From: CAVPWP01 sp050789285
GTDB taxonomy: Bacteria; Pseudomonadota; Alphaproteobacteria; Rhodobacterales; Rhodobacteraceae
Direction: 5' to 3'
Assembly (NCBI RefSeq): GCF_050789285.1
Contig: NZ_JBOUVX010000004.1
Coordinates: forward strand, 124,001-188,000
DNA length: 64,000 nucleotides
The notes beneath the pieces are model-generated. The model was not told the DNA's origin. It made no database searches and was given only the letters and a program-made list of their open reading frames with translations. Each line of letters begins with the position of its first letter. Position 1 is the first letter of the stretch. The translations under genes and the position numbers were made by a program. Shown in pieces: positions 9,024 through 17,562 of this stretch.

Positions 9024-9881
9024 ATGGCCCTGTCCGACCGTCCACTGCGCTCGGTGCTGTACATCCCGGCCTCCAAGGGACGCGCACTCGAGAAGGCGCG
9101 TGACCTGCCCGCCGACGCCATCATCTTCGACCTCGAGGATGCCATGGCCCCCGACGAGAAGGCCGCGGCGCGGGCACTTCTGGCCGAGGATCTGGCGCAC
9201 GGCGGATACGGGCGGCGGCTTCGGATCGTGCGCATCAACGCCCTGTCCACCGCCTGGGGGGCCGAGGACGCCGCGGCCATCGCCCGGATGGACTGCGACG
9301 CGGTTCTGCTGCCCAAGGTCGAGAGTCCACGCGACATCGACGACCTGCGGGCGCTGACCGGAAGCCTGCCGATCTGGGCGATGATGGAGTCGCCACGCGG
9401 CGTCCTCAACGCGCTTGCGATCGCCGATGCGGCGGGGATGGAGGGCTTCGTCCTTGGCACCAACGATCTGGCGAAGGACCTGGGCTGCGACACAGGCGGC
9501 GGGCGGGCGCAGTTGATGTCGGCGCTTCAGACTTGTCTTCTGGCGGCGCGGGCCGCCGGGATCGCCTGCGTCGACGGCGTCTTCAATGCCTTCCGTGACG
9601 AGGACGGTCTGCGCGCCGAATGCGCGCAGGGGCGCGATCTGGGCATGGACGGCAAGACACTGATCCACCCCTTGCAGATCGCCATCGCGAACGAGGTCTT
9701 CGCGCCCTCCTCCGACGCCGTCGACCTTGCCCGGCGCCAGATCGCCGCGTTTGACGAGGCGCTGGCGAAAGGCGAAGCTGTTGCCGTCGTCGACGGCAAG
9801 ATCGTCGAGAACCTGCATGTTGCCACGGCCCGCGCGACGCTTGCCCGGGCCGCGGCCATCGCCGCGATGGAGTCCGCATGA
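9024..9881 (+). CDS. mcl2: CitE-like lyase/thioesterase, probable (3S)-malyl-CoA thioesterase
   Basis: HpcH/HpaI/CitE-fold enzyme of 285 residues; in the R. sphaeroides neighbourhood this position holds Mcl2, which hydrolyses (3S)-malyl-CoA to malate and CoA at the end of the ethylmalonyl-CoA pathway. Visible family features are RSVLYIPASKGRALEKA, the acidic metal site IFDLEDAMAPDEK, LPKVESPRDID, and FVLGTNDLAKDLG. The ATG at 9024 has ACGAGGGA 4-11 bases upstream. It overlaps the next gene by ATGA and is followed by mch, supporting the pathway role. A malyl-CoA lyase activity cannot be excluded from sequence alone. Confidence 0.85.
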   Translation: MALSDRPLRSVLYIPASKGRALEKARDLPADAIIFDLEDAMAPDEKAAARALLAEDLAHGGYGRRLRIVRINALSTAWGAEDAAAIARMDCDAVLLPKVESPRDIDDLRALTGSLPIWAMMESPRGVLNALAIADAAGMEGFVLGTNDLAKDLGCDTGGGRAQLMSALQTCLLAARAAGIACVDGVFNAFRDEDGLRAECAQGRDLGMDGKTLIHPLQIAIANEVFAPSSDAVDLARRQIAAFDEALAKGEAVAVVDGKIVENLHVATARATLARAAAIAAMESA

Positions 9882-10426
9882 CGCTTCTAATCCTCGGGAT
9901 CCTGCTTTGGGTGGCGGGCCATTTCTTCAAGCGTGCGCTTCCGGGCCTGCACGACAGTCTGGGTCCCGCCGCCAAGGGTGTCTCGGCCGTGGTGATCCTT
10001 GCGGGCGTCGTCCTCATGGTGATCGGCTACCGGGGGGCCTACACGGACCTCGCCTTTGTCCCGCCGTCCTGGGGGATCCACCTCAACAACCTGCTGATGC
10101 TGCTGGCGGTCTACCTTTACGCCGCCAGCGGCACCAAGGCACGGCTTGCCACCCGGATGCGGCATCCGCAGCTCACCGCCGTCAAGACCTGGGCCGTGGC
10201 GCATCTTCTGGTCAACGGCGACTGGGCTTCGGTCGTGCTGTTCGGGTCGCTTCTGGCCTGGGCCGTGGCCGAGGTCATCGTGATCAACCGCAGCAATCGC
10301 GACTGGACGCCGCCCGAATGGGGTGGCCGCACGGCCGAGATTCGGGCGCTGGCCGGAACGGCGATCGTCTTCGCCGTGATCGCGGGCATCCACGCCTGGC
10401 TTGGCTACTGGCCCTTTCCCGGCTGA
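9878..10426 (+). CDS. NnrU-like inner-membrane protein
   Basis: This 182-residue polytopic membrane protein has about five or six hydrophobic segments, starting MTLLILGILLWVAGHFFKRA. Conserved-looking pieces are HPQLTAVKTWAVAHLLVNGD and WASVVLFGSLLAWAVAEVIV, typical of the NnrU family, which includes isomerase-like proteins first noticed near nitrite and nitric oxide reductase genes. It overlaps mcl2 by four bases and precedes mch by three, so it is co-translated with two ethylmalonyl-CoA pathway genes. Its role there is unknown. Confidence 0.82.
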   Translation: MTLLILGILLWVAGHFFKRALPGLHDSLGPAAKGVSAVVILAGVVLMVIGYRGAYTDLAFVPPSWGIHLNNLLMLLAVYLYAASGTKARLATRMRHPQLTAVKTWAVAHLLVNGDWASVVLFGSLLAWAVAEVIVINRSNRDWTPPEWGGRTAEIRALAGTAIVFAVIAGIHAWLGYWPFPG

Positions 10427-10429
10427 GAT

Positions 10430-11464
10430 ATGACGAAGACCAATCCCGGCCGTTTCTTCGAGGATTATCGCCTGGGCGAAGTCATCGTTCATGCCGCGCC
10501 GCGGACGCTGGGCGAAGGCGAACGCGCGCTTTACCATGCGCTCTATCCAGCGCGTCATGCCCTGCATTCGTCGGATGCCTTCGCACAGGCCTGCGGGATG
10601 CCGGCCTCGCCCCTGGACGACCTTCTCGTCTTCCACACGGTGTTCGGAAAGACAGTGCCCGACATCTCGCTCAACGCGGTGGCGAACCTCGGCTATGCCG
10701 CGGGCCGCTGGCTGAAGCCCGTCTGGCCCGGTGACACGCTGCGCTCGGAAAGCCAGGTGATCGGCCTGCGCGAGAACTCGAATGGAACTTCGGGCATCGT
10801 CTTCGTCGAGACGCGGGGCTTCGACCAGCTGGACGACCCCGTCTTAAGCTATGTGCGCTGGGTGATGGTGCGCAAGCGCGACCCTTCTGCGCCCGCGCCA
10901 CAGCCCGTGGTGCCCGAATTGCCAGCGGCGGTCCTGCCCGAAGACCTGACCGTGCCGGAAGGCCTGACTTTCGCATCCTACGATTTCGCCCTTGCGGGCG
11001 AACCGCATCGCTTGGGCGACTATGCCATCGGCGAGACGATCGACCATGTCGACCAGGTCACCGTGGAAGAGGCCGAACACATGCTGGCCACGCGGCTGTG
11101 GCAGAACACCTCGAAGGTGCACTTCGACGCCACGCTGCGCGAGGATGGCAAGCGGCTGGTCTATGGCGGCCATGTCATGTCGCTTGCCCGGACGCTCAGC
11201 TTCAATGGCCTGGCGAATGCCCAGATGATCGTCGCGCTGAACGGCGGCAGCCACGCCGCGCCCTGCTTTGCCGGTGACACGCTGGGCGCCTGGTCCGAGG
11301 TGCTGGACAAGGCGGAAACCGGAGTGCCCGGTGTGGGCGCATTGCGCCTTCGCCTGGTGGCGGTGCGGGCCGGCACGCCGCCCTTCGCGCTGCGGGACGA
11401 CTCGGGCCGGTATGCGCCCGGGGTCCTTCTGGACCTCGACTACTGGGCGCTGATCCCGATGTGA
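10430..11464 (+). CDS. mch: mesaconyl-CoA hydratase (MaoC-like, double hotdog)
   Basis: It hydrates mesaconyl-C1-CoA to beta-methylmalyl-CoA in the ethylmalonyl-CoA pathway used for acetate assimilation. It has 344 residues with two hotdog modules. The N-terminal one begins NPGRFFEDYRLGEVIVHAAP; the second covers roughly residues 180-344 (HRLGDYAIGETIDHVDQVTV). It is co-transcribed with mcl2 and sits just before sdhC, the same order as in R. sphaeroides. Its stop codon overlaps the first of three GATC-centred palindromes in the sdh leader. Confidence 0.9.
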   Translation: MTKTNPGRFFEDYRLGEVIVHAAPRTLGEGERALYHALYPARHALHSSDAFAQACGMPASPLDDLLVFHTVFGKTVPDISLNAVANLGYAAGRWLKPVWPGDTLRSESQVIGLRENSNGTSGIVFVETRGFDQLDDPVLSYVRWVMVRKRDPSAPAPQPVVPELPAAVLPEDLTVPEGLTFASYDFALAGEPHRLGDYAIGETIDHVDQVTVEEAEHMLATRLWQNTSKVHFDATLREDGKRLVYGGHVMSLARTLSFNGLANAQMIVALNGGSHAAPCFAGDTLGAWSEVLDKAETGVPGVGALRLRLVAVRAGTPPFALRDDSGRYAPGVLLDLDYWALIPM

Positions 11465-11502
11465 TCGCATTCGTGATCACACGACCGAAAAGTGTGATCA
11501 CG
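11460..11502. promoter_or_regulatory. GATC-centred palindrome cluster, putative operator of sdh
   Basis: CGTGATCACA (11472-11481) and TGTGATCACG (11493-11502) are 21 bp apart start to start, the same phasing as the pair before sucC. A weaker copy, TGTGATCGCA, covers 11460-11469 and includes the mch stop codon. The cluster ends about 143 bp upstream of the sdhC ATG. The shared motif, spacing and target pathway support common control. Confidence 0.6.
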
Positions 11503-11644
11503 AAACGCCGAAAAATGCCGCGATGCGCCAAAAAACCGCGCCGCAATGCGGCTAGGGCGCGTGACAGCGCGGAATTCCGCGTTATCAATGGCGCCAATGC
11601 CGCGCGGTGCCGGCCGCGACGAATAAGAGGAAGGGACATCGACG

Positions 11645-12034
11645 ATGCCTGACGTCAACAGGGGCGACCGACCGCTGTCGCCATTCATGATCGGCCCCTA
11701 CTACCGGCCGCAGTTGACTTCGATCACCTCGATCTTCGTGCGGATCACGGGCAACGCCCTGGGTGTGGCTGGCCTGCTTGTCGTCTGGTGGCTTCTTGCC
11801 GCCGCGACCTCGGCGGAATACTTCGCCGTCGCAGATGCCGTGCTGACCTCGTGGTTCGGTGATCTGGTGCTGTTCCTGTCGCTCTGGGCGCTCTGGTATC
11901 ACATGCTGGGCGGACTGCGGCACCTCTACTGGGATCAGGGTGGCAGCCTTGACGTGGCGCTGGCAGAAAAGATGGGCAAAGGCATGATCGCGGGCTCGGT
12001 CGTCTTGACCATCCTGACCGCGCTCGTGCTGTAG
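11645..12034 (+). CDS. sdhC: succinate dehydrogenase cytochrome b556 subunit
   Basis: Membrane anchor subunit of succinate:quinone oxidoreductase (complex II). The 129 residues start MPDVNRGDRPLSPFMIGPYY, followed by three hydrophobic helices. The segment YHMLGGLRHLYWD matches the conserved heme/quinone region of SdhC, including a candidate heme-ligating histidine. The SD sequence GAAGGGA lies upstream of the ATG. It is first gene of sdhCDAB, and the palindrome cluster upstream probably controls it. Confidence 0.95.
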   Translation: MPDVNRGDRPLSPFMIGPYYRPQLTSITSIFVRITGNALGVAGLLVVWWLLAAATSAEYFAVADAVLTSWFGDLVLFLSLWALWYHMLGGLRHLYWDQGGSLDVALAEKMGKGMIAGSVVLTILTALVL

Positions 12035-12045
12035 GAGGGGCGACG

Positions 12046-12417
12046 ATGACCTACGCGACCGACCGCAAGCGCGCAGTGGGCCTTGGCTCGGCCAAGGAGG
12101 GGACGCATCACTTCTGGTCGATGCAGGTCAGTTCGATCGCGCTTGCGCTTCTGATCCCGCTTTTCGTCTTCACTTTCGGGCGCATCCTTGGCGCGCCCCA
12201 TGACGAGGTGGTCGCCTATTTCAGCCGCCCCTTCCCCGCACTTGTCGCGGCCGGAACGATCGCGGTGGGCTTCATGCACTTCAAGAACGGCGTGCGCGTG
12301 ATGATCGAGGACTACACCGGGGGTCTGACCCGGACATATCTGATCATCGGCACGATCATCTTCAGCTACGCAGCGGCGGCGACGGGGCTTTACGCCATCG
12401 CCCGGATCGCGCTGTAA
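12046..12417 (+). CDS. sdhD: succinate dehydrogenase membrane anchor subunit
   Basis: Second membrane anchor of complex II; 123 residues with three transmembrane helices. GSAKEGTHHFWSMQVSSIAL precedes helix 1, and VGFMHFKNGVRVMIEDY carries the conserved histidine and quinone-site region. It lies 11 bases after sdhC and 13 before sdhA, within one operon. Confidence 0.95.
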   Translation: MTYATDRKRAVGLGSAKEGTHHFWSMQVSSIALALLIPLFVFTFGRILGAPHDEVVAYFSRPFPALVAAGTIAVGFMHFKNGVRVMIEDYTGGLTRTYLIIGTIIFSYAAAATGLYAIARIAL

Positions 12418-12430
12418 GGAGCAGGACAGA

Positions 12431-14233
12431 ATGGCTGCATACGACTACGAGACGCATACCTATGACGTCGTGGTGGTGGGCGCGGGCGGATCGGGCCTGC
12501 GCGCGACGCTGGGCATGGCCGAACAGGGGCTGCGAACCGCCTGCATCACCAAGGTCTTCCCGACCCGGTCCCACACCGTCGCGGCTCAGGGCGGCATCGC
12601 CGCGTCGCTGGGCAACATGGGCCCGGACCACTGGCAATGGCACATGTACGACACCGTGAAGGGGTCGGACTGGCTGGGCGACGTCGACGCGATGGAATAC
12701 CTTGCGCGCGAGGCGCCGAAGGCGGTCTACGAGCTTGAGCACTACGGCGTTCCCTTCTCGCGCACCGAAGAGGGCAAGATCTACCAGCGCCCCTTCGGCG
12801 GCCACACCACGGAATTCGGCGAAGGCCCGCCGGTCCAGCGCACCTGCGCCGCGGCCGACCGCACCGGCCACGCGATCCTGCACACGCTCTACGGCCAGTC
12901 GCTGAAGGAGAAGGCCGAGTTCTTCATCGAGTATTTCGCGATCGACCTCATCATGTCGGACGATGGCGTCTGCCAGGGCGTCGTGGCCTGGAAGCTTGAT
13001 GACGGCACGATCCACGTCTTCAACGCAAAGATGACCGTGCTGGCCACCGGCGGCTATGGCCGCGCCTATTTCAGCGCGACCTCGGCGCACACCTGCACCG
13101 GCGACGGCGGCGGCATGGTCGCGCGCGCGGGTCTCCCGCTTCAGGACATGGAGTTCGTGCAGTTCCATCCCACGGGCATCTACGGCGCGGGCTGCCTCAT
13201 CACCGAGGGCGCGCGCGGCGAGGGCGGGTATCTGACGAACTCGGAAGGCGAGCGTTTCATGGAACGCTACGCCCCCACCTACAAGGACCTCGCCAGCCGC
13301 GACGTCGTAAGCCGCTGCATGACGATCGAGATCCGCGAAGGGCGCGGCGTGGGGGCCGGGAAGGACCACATCCACCTGCACCTCAACCACCTGCCGCCGG
13401 AAACCCTGCACGAGCGGCTTCCCGGCATCTCGGAATCGGCCCGGATCTTCGCCGGCGTCGACGTGACCAAGGAACCGATCCCGGTTCTGCCGACCGTGCA
13501 CTACAACATGGGCGGCATTCCGACGAACTACTGGGGCGAGGTGCTGAATCCGACAACGACCGATCCCGACCGCGTAAGCCCCGGCCTCATGGCCGTGGGC
13601 GAGGCCGGCTGCGCCAGCGTGCACGGCGCGAACCGGCTTGGCTCGAACAGTCTGATCGATCTCGTGGTGTTCGGCCGCGCCGCCGCGATCCGCGCCGGCG
13701 AAGTGGTGGACCCCGCGGCACCGAACCCGACCCTGAACAAGGCGTCCATCGACAAGGCCCTGGGCCGCTTCGACGACCTGCGCCATGCCAAGGGCACGGT
13801 ATCGACGGCCGAACTTCGGCTCGAGATGCAGAAGACCATGCAGTCCGACGCCGCCGTCTTCCGCACCGACAAGACGCTCGCCGAAGGGGTCGAGAAGATG
13901 TATGCCGTCGCCGCCAAGATGGACGACATCCAGGTCACCGACCGCTCGATGATCTGGAACAGCGACCTGATGGAGACGCTGGAGCTGACCAACCTGATGC
14001 CGAACGCGTTGGCGACGATCGTCGGCGCCGAGGCCCGCAAGGAAAGCCGCGGGGCGCATGCGCACGAGGATCACCCGAACCGCGACGACGAGACGTGGCG
14101 CAAGCACACGCTGGCCTGGGTGAACGGCAAGGTCGAACTGGACTACCGCCCGGTGCACCTCAATCCGCTTCTGGGCCACAACGAAGGCGGGATCGACCTC
14201 AAGCGGATCGCGCCCAAGGCACGGGTCTATTGA
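12431..14233 (+). CDS. sdhA: succinate dehydrogenase flavoprotein subunit
   Basis: Catalytic subunit with covalently bound FAD; it oxidises succinate to fumarate on the cytosolic face of the inner membrane. The 600 residues are the normal length. Motifs include the dinucleotide fold VVVGAGGSGLRATLGMAEQG, the FAD-linking histidine in SHTVAAQGGIAASLGN, QFHPTGIYGAGCLITEGARG with active-site residues, and HYNMGGIPTNYWGEVL. Its last codon overlaps the proposed TTG start of the following lipoprotein gene. Confidence 0.98.
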   Translation: MAAYDYETHTYDVVVVGAGGSGLRATLGMAEQGLRTACITKVFPTRSHTVAAQGGIAASLGNMGPDHWQWHMYDTVKGSDWLGDVDAMEYLAREAPKAVYELEHYGVPFSRTEEGKIYQRPFGGHTTEFGEGPPVQRTCAAADRTGHAILHTLYGQSLKEKAEFFIEYFAIDLIMSDDGVCQGVVAWKLDDGTIHVFNAKMTVLATGGYGRAYFSATSAHTCTGDGGGMVARAGLPLQDMEFVQFHPTGIYGAGCLITEGARGEGGYLTNSEGERFMERYAPTYKDLASRDVVSRCMTIEIREGRGVGAGKDHIHLHLNHLPPETLHERLPGISESARIFAGVDVTKEPIPVLPTVHYNMGGIPTNYWGEVLNPTTTDPDRVSPGLMAVGEAGCASVHGANRLGSNSLIDLVVFGRAAAIRAGEVVDPAAPNPTLNKASIDKALGRFDDLRHAKGTVSTAELRLEMQKTMQSDAAVFRTDKTLAEGVEKMYAVAAKMDDIQVTDRSMIWNSDLMETLELTNLMPNALATIVGAEARKESRGAHAHEDHPNRDDETWRKHTLAWVNGKVELDYRPVHLNPLLGHNEGGIDLKRIAPKARVY

Positions 14234-14478
14234 GGGCGGCGGGGGTCATGTTGGCGGCACTTATGGTGGCGGGCTGCGCGACACCTCCGTCGATGCCGGC
14301 CGCGCCGGGCACGGTGCAGTGCGGCCCCGCCACCTCGGCCGCGATCGGCGGCGAGGCGATCATGGGCGTGGGAAGCGACGGGTTCATCTCGGACAGCAAC
14401 CTCGTCTTCAGCACCAGCGTCAGCCCCGGCAGCGCCAGTTGCACTCGGGTCGGCGGCACGGTGCCGATCGTTCGATGA
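14230..14478 (+). CDS. small lipoprotein between sdhA and sdhB
   Basis: This 82-residue product with a TTG start overlaps the sdhA stop (TTGA), giving MRAAGVMLAALMVAGCATPP, a typical lipoprotein signal with lipobox VAGC. The internal ATG at 14248 would leave a signal with no positive N-terminal charge, so I prefer the TTG. The mature part is short, with two further cysteines (QCGPATS and SCTRVGG) that could form a disulfide. No function is recognised. Its place inside the sdh operon suggests co-expression with complex II, but it need not be functionally linked. Confidence 0.65.
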   Translation: MRAAGVMLAALMVAGCATPPSMPAAPGTVQCGPATSAAIGGEAIMGVGSDGFISDSNLVFSTSVSPGSASCTRVGGTVPIVR

Positions 14479-14590
14479 GGCGCGCGCCTCGACACTTCGC
14501 GCCATGCGCCCCCAAGGGCCAGCCGGCGCACAGGACGGCACAGACGAACCGCGGCCGCGACGCCGGGGTTGCGATGCAAGGAACAGACGC

Positions 14591-15370
14591 ATGGTTCAGC
14601 TGACCCTTCCCAAGAACAGCCGGATCCGTACCGGCAAGACGTGGCCAAAGCCCGCGGGCGCCACCAACGTTAGGAAGTTCCAGATCTACCGCTGGAGCCC
14701 CGACGACGGCGAGAACCCGCGCATCGACACCTATTTCGTCGACATGGACACCTGCGGGCCGATGGTTCTGGACGCCCTCATCAAGATCAAGAACGAAATC
14801 GACCCGACGCTGACCTTCCGCCGGTCGTGCCGCGAAGGCATCTGCGGGTCCTGCGCGATGAACATCGACGGGATCAACACGCTGGCCTGCATCTATGGCA
14901 TGGACGAGATCAAGGGCGACGTGCGGATCTATCCCCTGCCGCACATGCCGGTGATTAGGGACCTGATCCCCGACCTCACGCATTTCTACGCCCAGCACGC
15001 CAGCATCATGCCCTGGCTCGAGACCAAGACGCAGCGCCCCGAGCACGAATGGCGCCAGTCGATCGAAGACCGAAAGAAGCTTGACGGGCTTTACGAATGC
15101 GTCATGTGCGCGTCCTGCTCGACCGCCTGCCCGTCCTATTGGTGGAACGGCGATCGCTACCTTGGCCCCGCCGCGCTGCTTCATGCCTATCGCTGGATCA
15201 TCGACAGCCGCGACGAGGCCACCGGCGAGCGGCTGGACGAGCTTGAGGATCCATTCAAGCTTTATCGGTGCCACACGATCATGAACTGCGCCAAGACCTG
15301 CCCAAAGGGCCTGAATCCGGCGCAGGCCATCGCCGAAATCAAGCGGATGATGGTCGAACGGATGGTTTGA
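14591..15370 (+). CDS. sdhB: succinate dehydrogenase iron-sulfur subunit
   Basis: Electron-transfer subunit of complex II; it links the FAD to quinone through [2Fe-2S], [4Fe-4S] and [3Fe-4S] clusters. The 259 residues start MVQLTLPKNSRIRTGKTW. The 2Fe-2S ligands are in SCREGICGSCAMNIDG; the C-terminal clusters are in CVMCASCSTACPSYWW and CHTIMNCAKTCPKGLNP. It ends the sdh operon. The DNA following is an intergenic gap where the mobile element begins. Confidence 0.98.
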   Translation: MVQLTLPKNSRIRTGKTWPKPAGATNVRKFQIYRWSPDDGENPRIDTYFVDMDTCGPMVLDALIKIKNEIDPTLTFRRSCREGICGSCAMNIDGINTLACIYGMDEIKGDVRIYPLPHMPVIRDLIPDLTHFYAQHASIMPWLETKTQRPEHEWRQSIEDRKKLDGLYECVMCASCSTACPSYWWNGDRYLGPAALLHAYRWIIDSRDEATGERLDELEDPFKLYRCHTIMNCAKTCPKGLNPAQAIAEIKRMMVERMV

Positions 15371-15738
15371 CGACCAGGCGCGTCCGCCCGCCAATTGACG
15401 AACGCTGGCGTCGCAGTCCCGTCTGCGGGCGCCGGGATTGCGAGTCCCTTGCCATCCCAAGGCTCGCCCGGCACGCCGTTCCCCTGCCGATACCGTCAGT
15501 GACGGGCCAACGGACATGACAGATCGTCGTCAGGGTCGGCGACAGATCACCCTGACAGGCAACACCGCGCGTACCGCAACATGCACCGCCGCTATGCTGC
15601 CCGTGTGGTGACGTCATTCGATGACTGGGGGTTAAGTGGCGCACCTCGACGGAGAAAGTTCGAACACTCTGTTTGAGGCTCTAGCTAACTGGGAACGTCA
15701 TCTCGCATCAATAGACGCTAAGCGTCTGAGGTGCGAAC
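15371..15738. other. gap between sdhB and the mobile element genes; left element junction lies here
   Basis: No gene is supported in these 368 bases. An 8-bp inverted repeat, GTCAGGGT (15529-15536) with ACCCTGAC (15549-15556), could end the sdh transcript. The sequence turns AT-richer after about 15650. The left junction of the element should be within this stretch, but I find no copy of the tRNA-Arg 3' end, so its exact place is unresolved. Confidence 0.5.
15713..15727. promoter_or_regulatory. perfect 7-bp palindrome upstream of mobC, operator or oriT candidate
   Basis: AGACGCT, a single A, then AGCGTCT form a perfect inverted repeat ending 11 bases before the mobC ATG. Palindromes next to relaxase operons commonly serve as relaxosome binding sites at oriT or as autoregulatory operators. 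I do not see a recognisable nic consensus, so the role is inferred from position only. Confidence 0.45.
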
Positions 15739-16161
15739 ATGATAAATTCGCGCCATAAATTCAATAAGATAGCCAAGGATGAGGCGGAGAAGTCGAAGTA
15801 TCCGCCGCCGTTCTCGCTGCGCCTGACCTATGAGGAACGGGCGCGGCTGGATGCCGAACGGGGCGATCAGTCGCTCGGGGGATATATCCGCGAGCGTCTG
15901 TTTGGGGATGATGCTGCGCCGCGCAAGAAGCGCGGCAACAGCCCCGTTCAGGACAAGGAAGCCCTTGGCCGCGTCATGGGCGCGCTCGGCCAGTCGCGCC
16001 TGTCTGCCAACCTGAACCAGCTCGCCAAGGCAGTGAACACGGGCTCCCTGCCCGTCACGCCAGAGACGGAAGCAGAACTGATCGAGGCCTGCCGCGAAGT
16101 CTCGGAAATCCGTGATGCCCTCATGCGGGCGCTCGGCAAGATGCCAGGCGGTGCGCCGTGA
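15739..16161 (+). CDS. MobC-like relaxosome accessory protein
   Basis: This 140-residue basic protein probably binds oriT DNA and helps the relaxase nick. The segment PPFSLRLTYEERARLDAERG followed by QSLGGYIRERLFG looks like a ribbon-helix-helix DNA-binding unit. The C-terminal half (LSANLNQLAKAVNTGSLPVT) matches the pattern of mobilisation MobC proteins. It overlaps the relaxase gene by ATGA, so both are co-translated. A palindrome sits directly upstream and may be its target. Confidence 0.75.
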   Translation: MINSRHKFNKIAKDEAEKSKYPPPFSLRLTYEERARLDAERGDQSLGGYIRERLFGDDAAPRKKRGNSPVQDKEALGRVMGALGQSRLSANLNQLAKAVNTGSLPVTPETEAELIEACREVSEIRDALMRALGKMPGGAP

Positions 16162-17480
16162 TCCTGAAAGCCAAAGAGCGCGGCAATGCCCCGCAGCTCG
16201 CCCGCTATCTGCTGGCGATGCGGGACAACGATCATGTCGAGCTGCATGAGGTGCGCGGGTTTATCAGTGACGATCTGGTCGAAGCCTTCGGCGAAGCCGA
16301 TGCCATCGCGCGCGGAACGCGCTGTCAGAAGTACCTGTTCTCGATGAGCTTCAACCCGCCCCAAGGGGCGAATGCCTCCATCGAGGACTTCGAGAAGGCC
16401 ATCGAGCAAGTCGAAGCCAAGCTCGGGCTGAACAGCCAGCCCCGCGCCATCGTCTTCCATGAGAAAGACGGACGGCGGCATGCGCATGCCGTCTGGTCGC
16501 GGATCGACAGCGAGCGGATGCGGGCAATCAACCTGCCGCACTCCAGGATCAAGCTGCGGGACGTTTCGCGCCAGCTCTATCTTGAGCACGGCTGGAGCAT
16601 GCCGCGCGGCCTGGAAGATCGCCGCCTGCGCGATCCGCTGAACTTCACGCGGGAAGAATGGCAGCAGGCACGCCGCGCTGGCCTCGACCCGAAGGAGCTG
16701 AAGGCCGTCTTCAAGACCGTCTGGGAATCATCCGACAATCGCGCCGCGTTTGAACAGGCACTGAAAGAGCGTGGGTTCTGGCTCGCCAGAGGTGATCGGC
16801 GCGGCTTTGTCGCGGTCGATTATCGCGGCGAGGTCTTTGCTGTCGCCCGCTACAGCGGCGTGAAGGCAAAGGACGCGGCTGCCAAGCTCGGCGATCCGCA
16901 AGGGCTTCGTTCTGTCGATGAGATCAAGGCCGAGATCGCGGGCGGCATGACAGCCAGGTTGCAGGAGTTCATCAGGCAGGCCGAACGGGACGCGGCGCGG
17001 CGGTCGTTGCAGATCGACTTCCGCAAGTCGGAGATTGTCGGGCGGCATGAGGAAGAGCGCCGCGCGCTCACCGAAGCCCATGAGAGGCGCTGGCAAGCGG
17101 AAACCCGCAAGCGGGCTGAGCGTCTGCCGAAGGGGTTTTCGGGCATCTGGCATCGCCTGACAGGGCGTTATGCCAAGGTGAAAGAACAGAACGAGCGCGA
17201 AGCGCTCGATGCCCTGCACCGCGACCGCGCCGAAAAAGATGCGCTGATCCTGCGGCAGATCGAAGAGCGGCAAGCCATCCAGCGCGACATCCGTGCGCAG
17301 AGGGAAGCGGCTCAAGAAGAGCTGCTGCGGCTGCGCGAGGATGTGGCGCACTACATGCGCGAGGATCGGCATGACCCCGATCAGACACCTACGCGCAAGC
17401 GCGAAAAATCGCGTGAAGAAGAAGGCCGCAAGCCCGAACGCGCCCCGCGCCCGCATCGCAGGCGCAGCTTCGAGCCTTAA
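16158..17480 (+). CDS. relaxase / mobilization nuclease (MobA/VirD2-like)
   Basis: Predicted DNA relaxase that nicks oriT and pilots the strand during transfer. The metal-binding motif III is clear near residues 98-114: FHEKDGRRHAHAVWSRID, with the paired histidines. A candidate catalytic tyrosine lies in QLARYLLAM near residue 18. The region beyond residue 250 is rich in charged residues and is likely helical or coiled (RAEKDALILRQIEERQAIQR), ending in a strongly basic tail. The 440-residue protein follows mobC with a 4-base overlap. The exact MOB family is not settled from sequence alone. Confidence 0.85.
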   Translation: MILKAKERGNAPQLARYLLAMRDNDHVELHEVRGFISDDLVEAFGEADAIARGTRCQKYLFSMSFNPPQGANASIEDFEKAIEQVEAKLGLNSQPRAIVFHEKDGRRHAHAVWSRIDSERMRAINLPHSRIKLRDVSRQLYLEHGWSMPRGLEDRRLRDPLNFTREEWQQARRAGLDPKELKAVFKTVWESSDNRAAFEQALKERGFWLARGDRRGFVAVDYRGEVFAVARYSGVKAKDAAAKLGDPQGLRSVDEIKAEIAGGMTARLQEFIRQAERDAARRSLQIDFRKSEIVGRHEEERRALTEAHERRWQAETRKRAERLPKGFSGIWHRLTGRYAKVKEQNEREALDALHRDRAEKDALILRQIEERQAIQRDIRAQREAAQEELLRLREDVAHYMREDRHDPDQTPTRKREKSREEEGRKPERAPRPHRRRSFEP

Positions 17481-17562
17481 ACCAAAGCAAATATTCTTCC
17501 AGATTTCTGCCGATGCGCTCACTTCCTAATGTGGCGACATATAAGTACGGCTCACGCTATAG

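Noticed and set aside
15371..15738. Searched for a duplicate of the tRNA-Arg 3' end as the left attachment site.
   Set aside because: No match longer than a few bases was seen; serine recombinases need only a short core, so the absence is not informative and I did not assign an att site.
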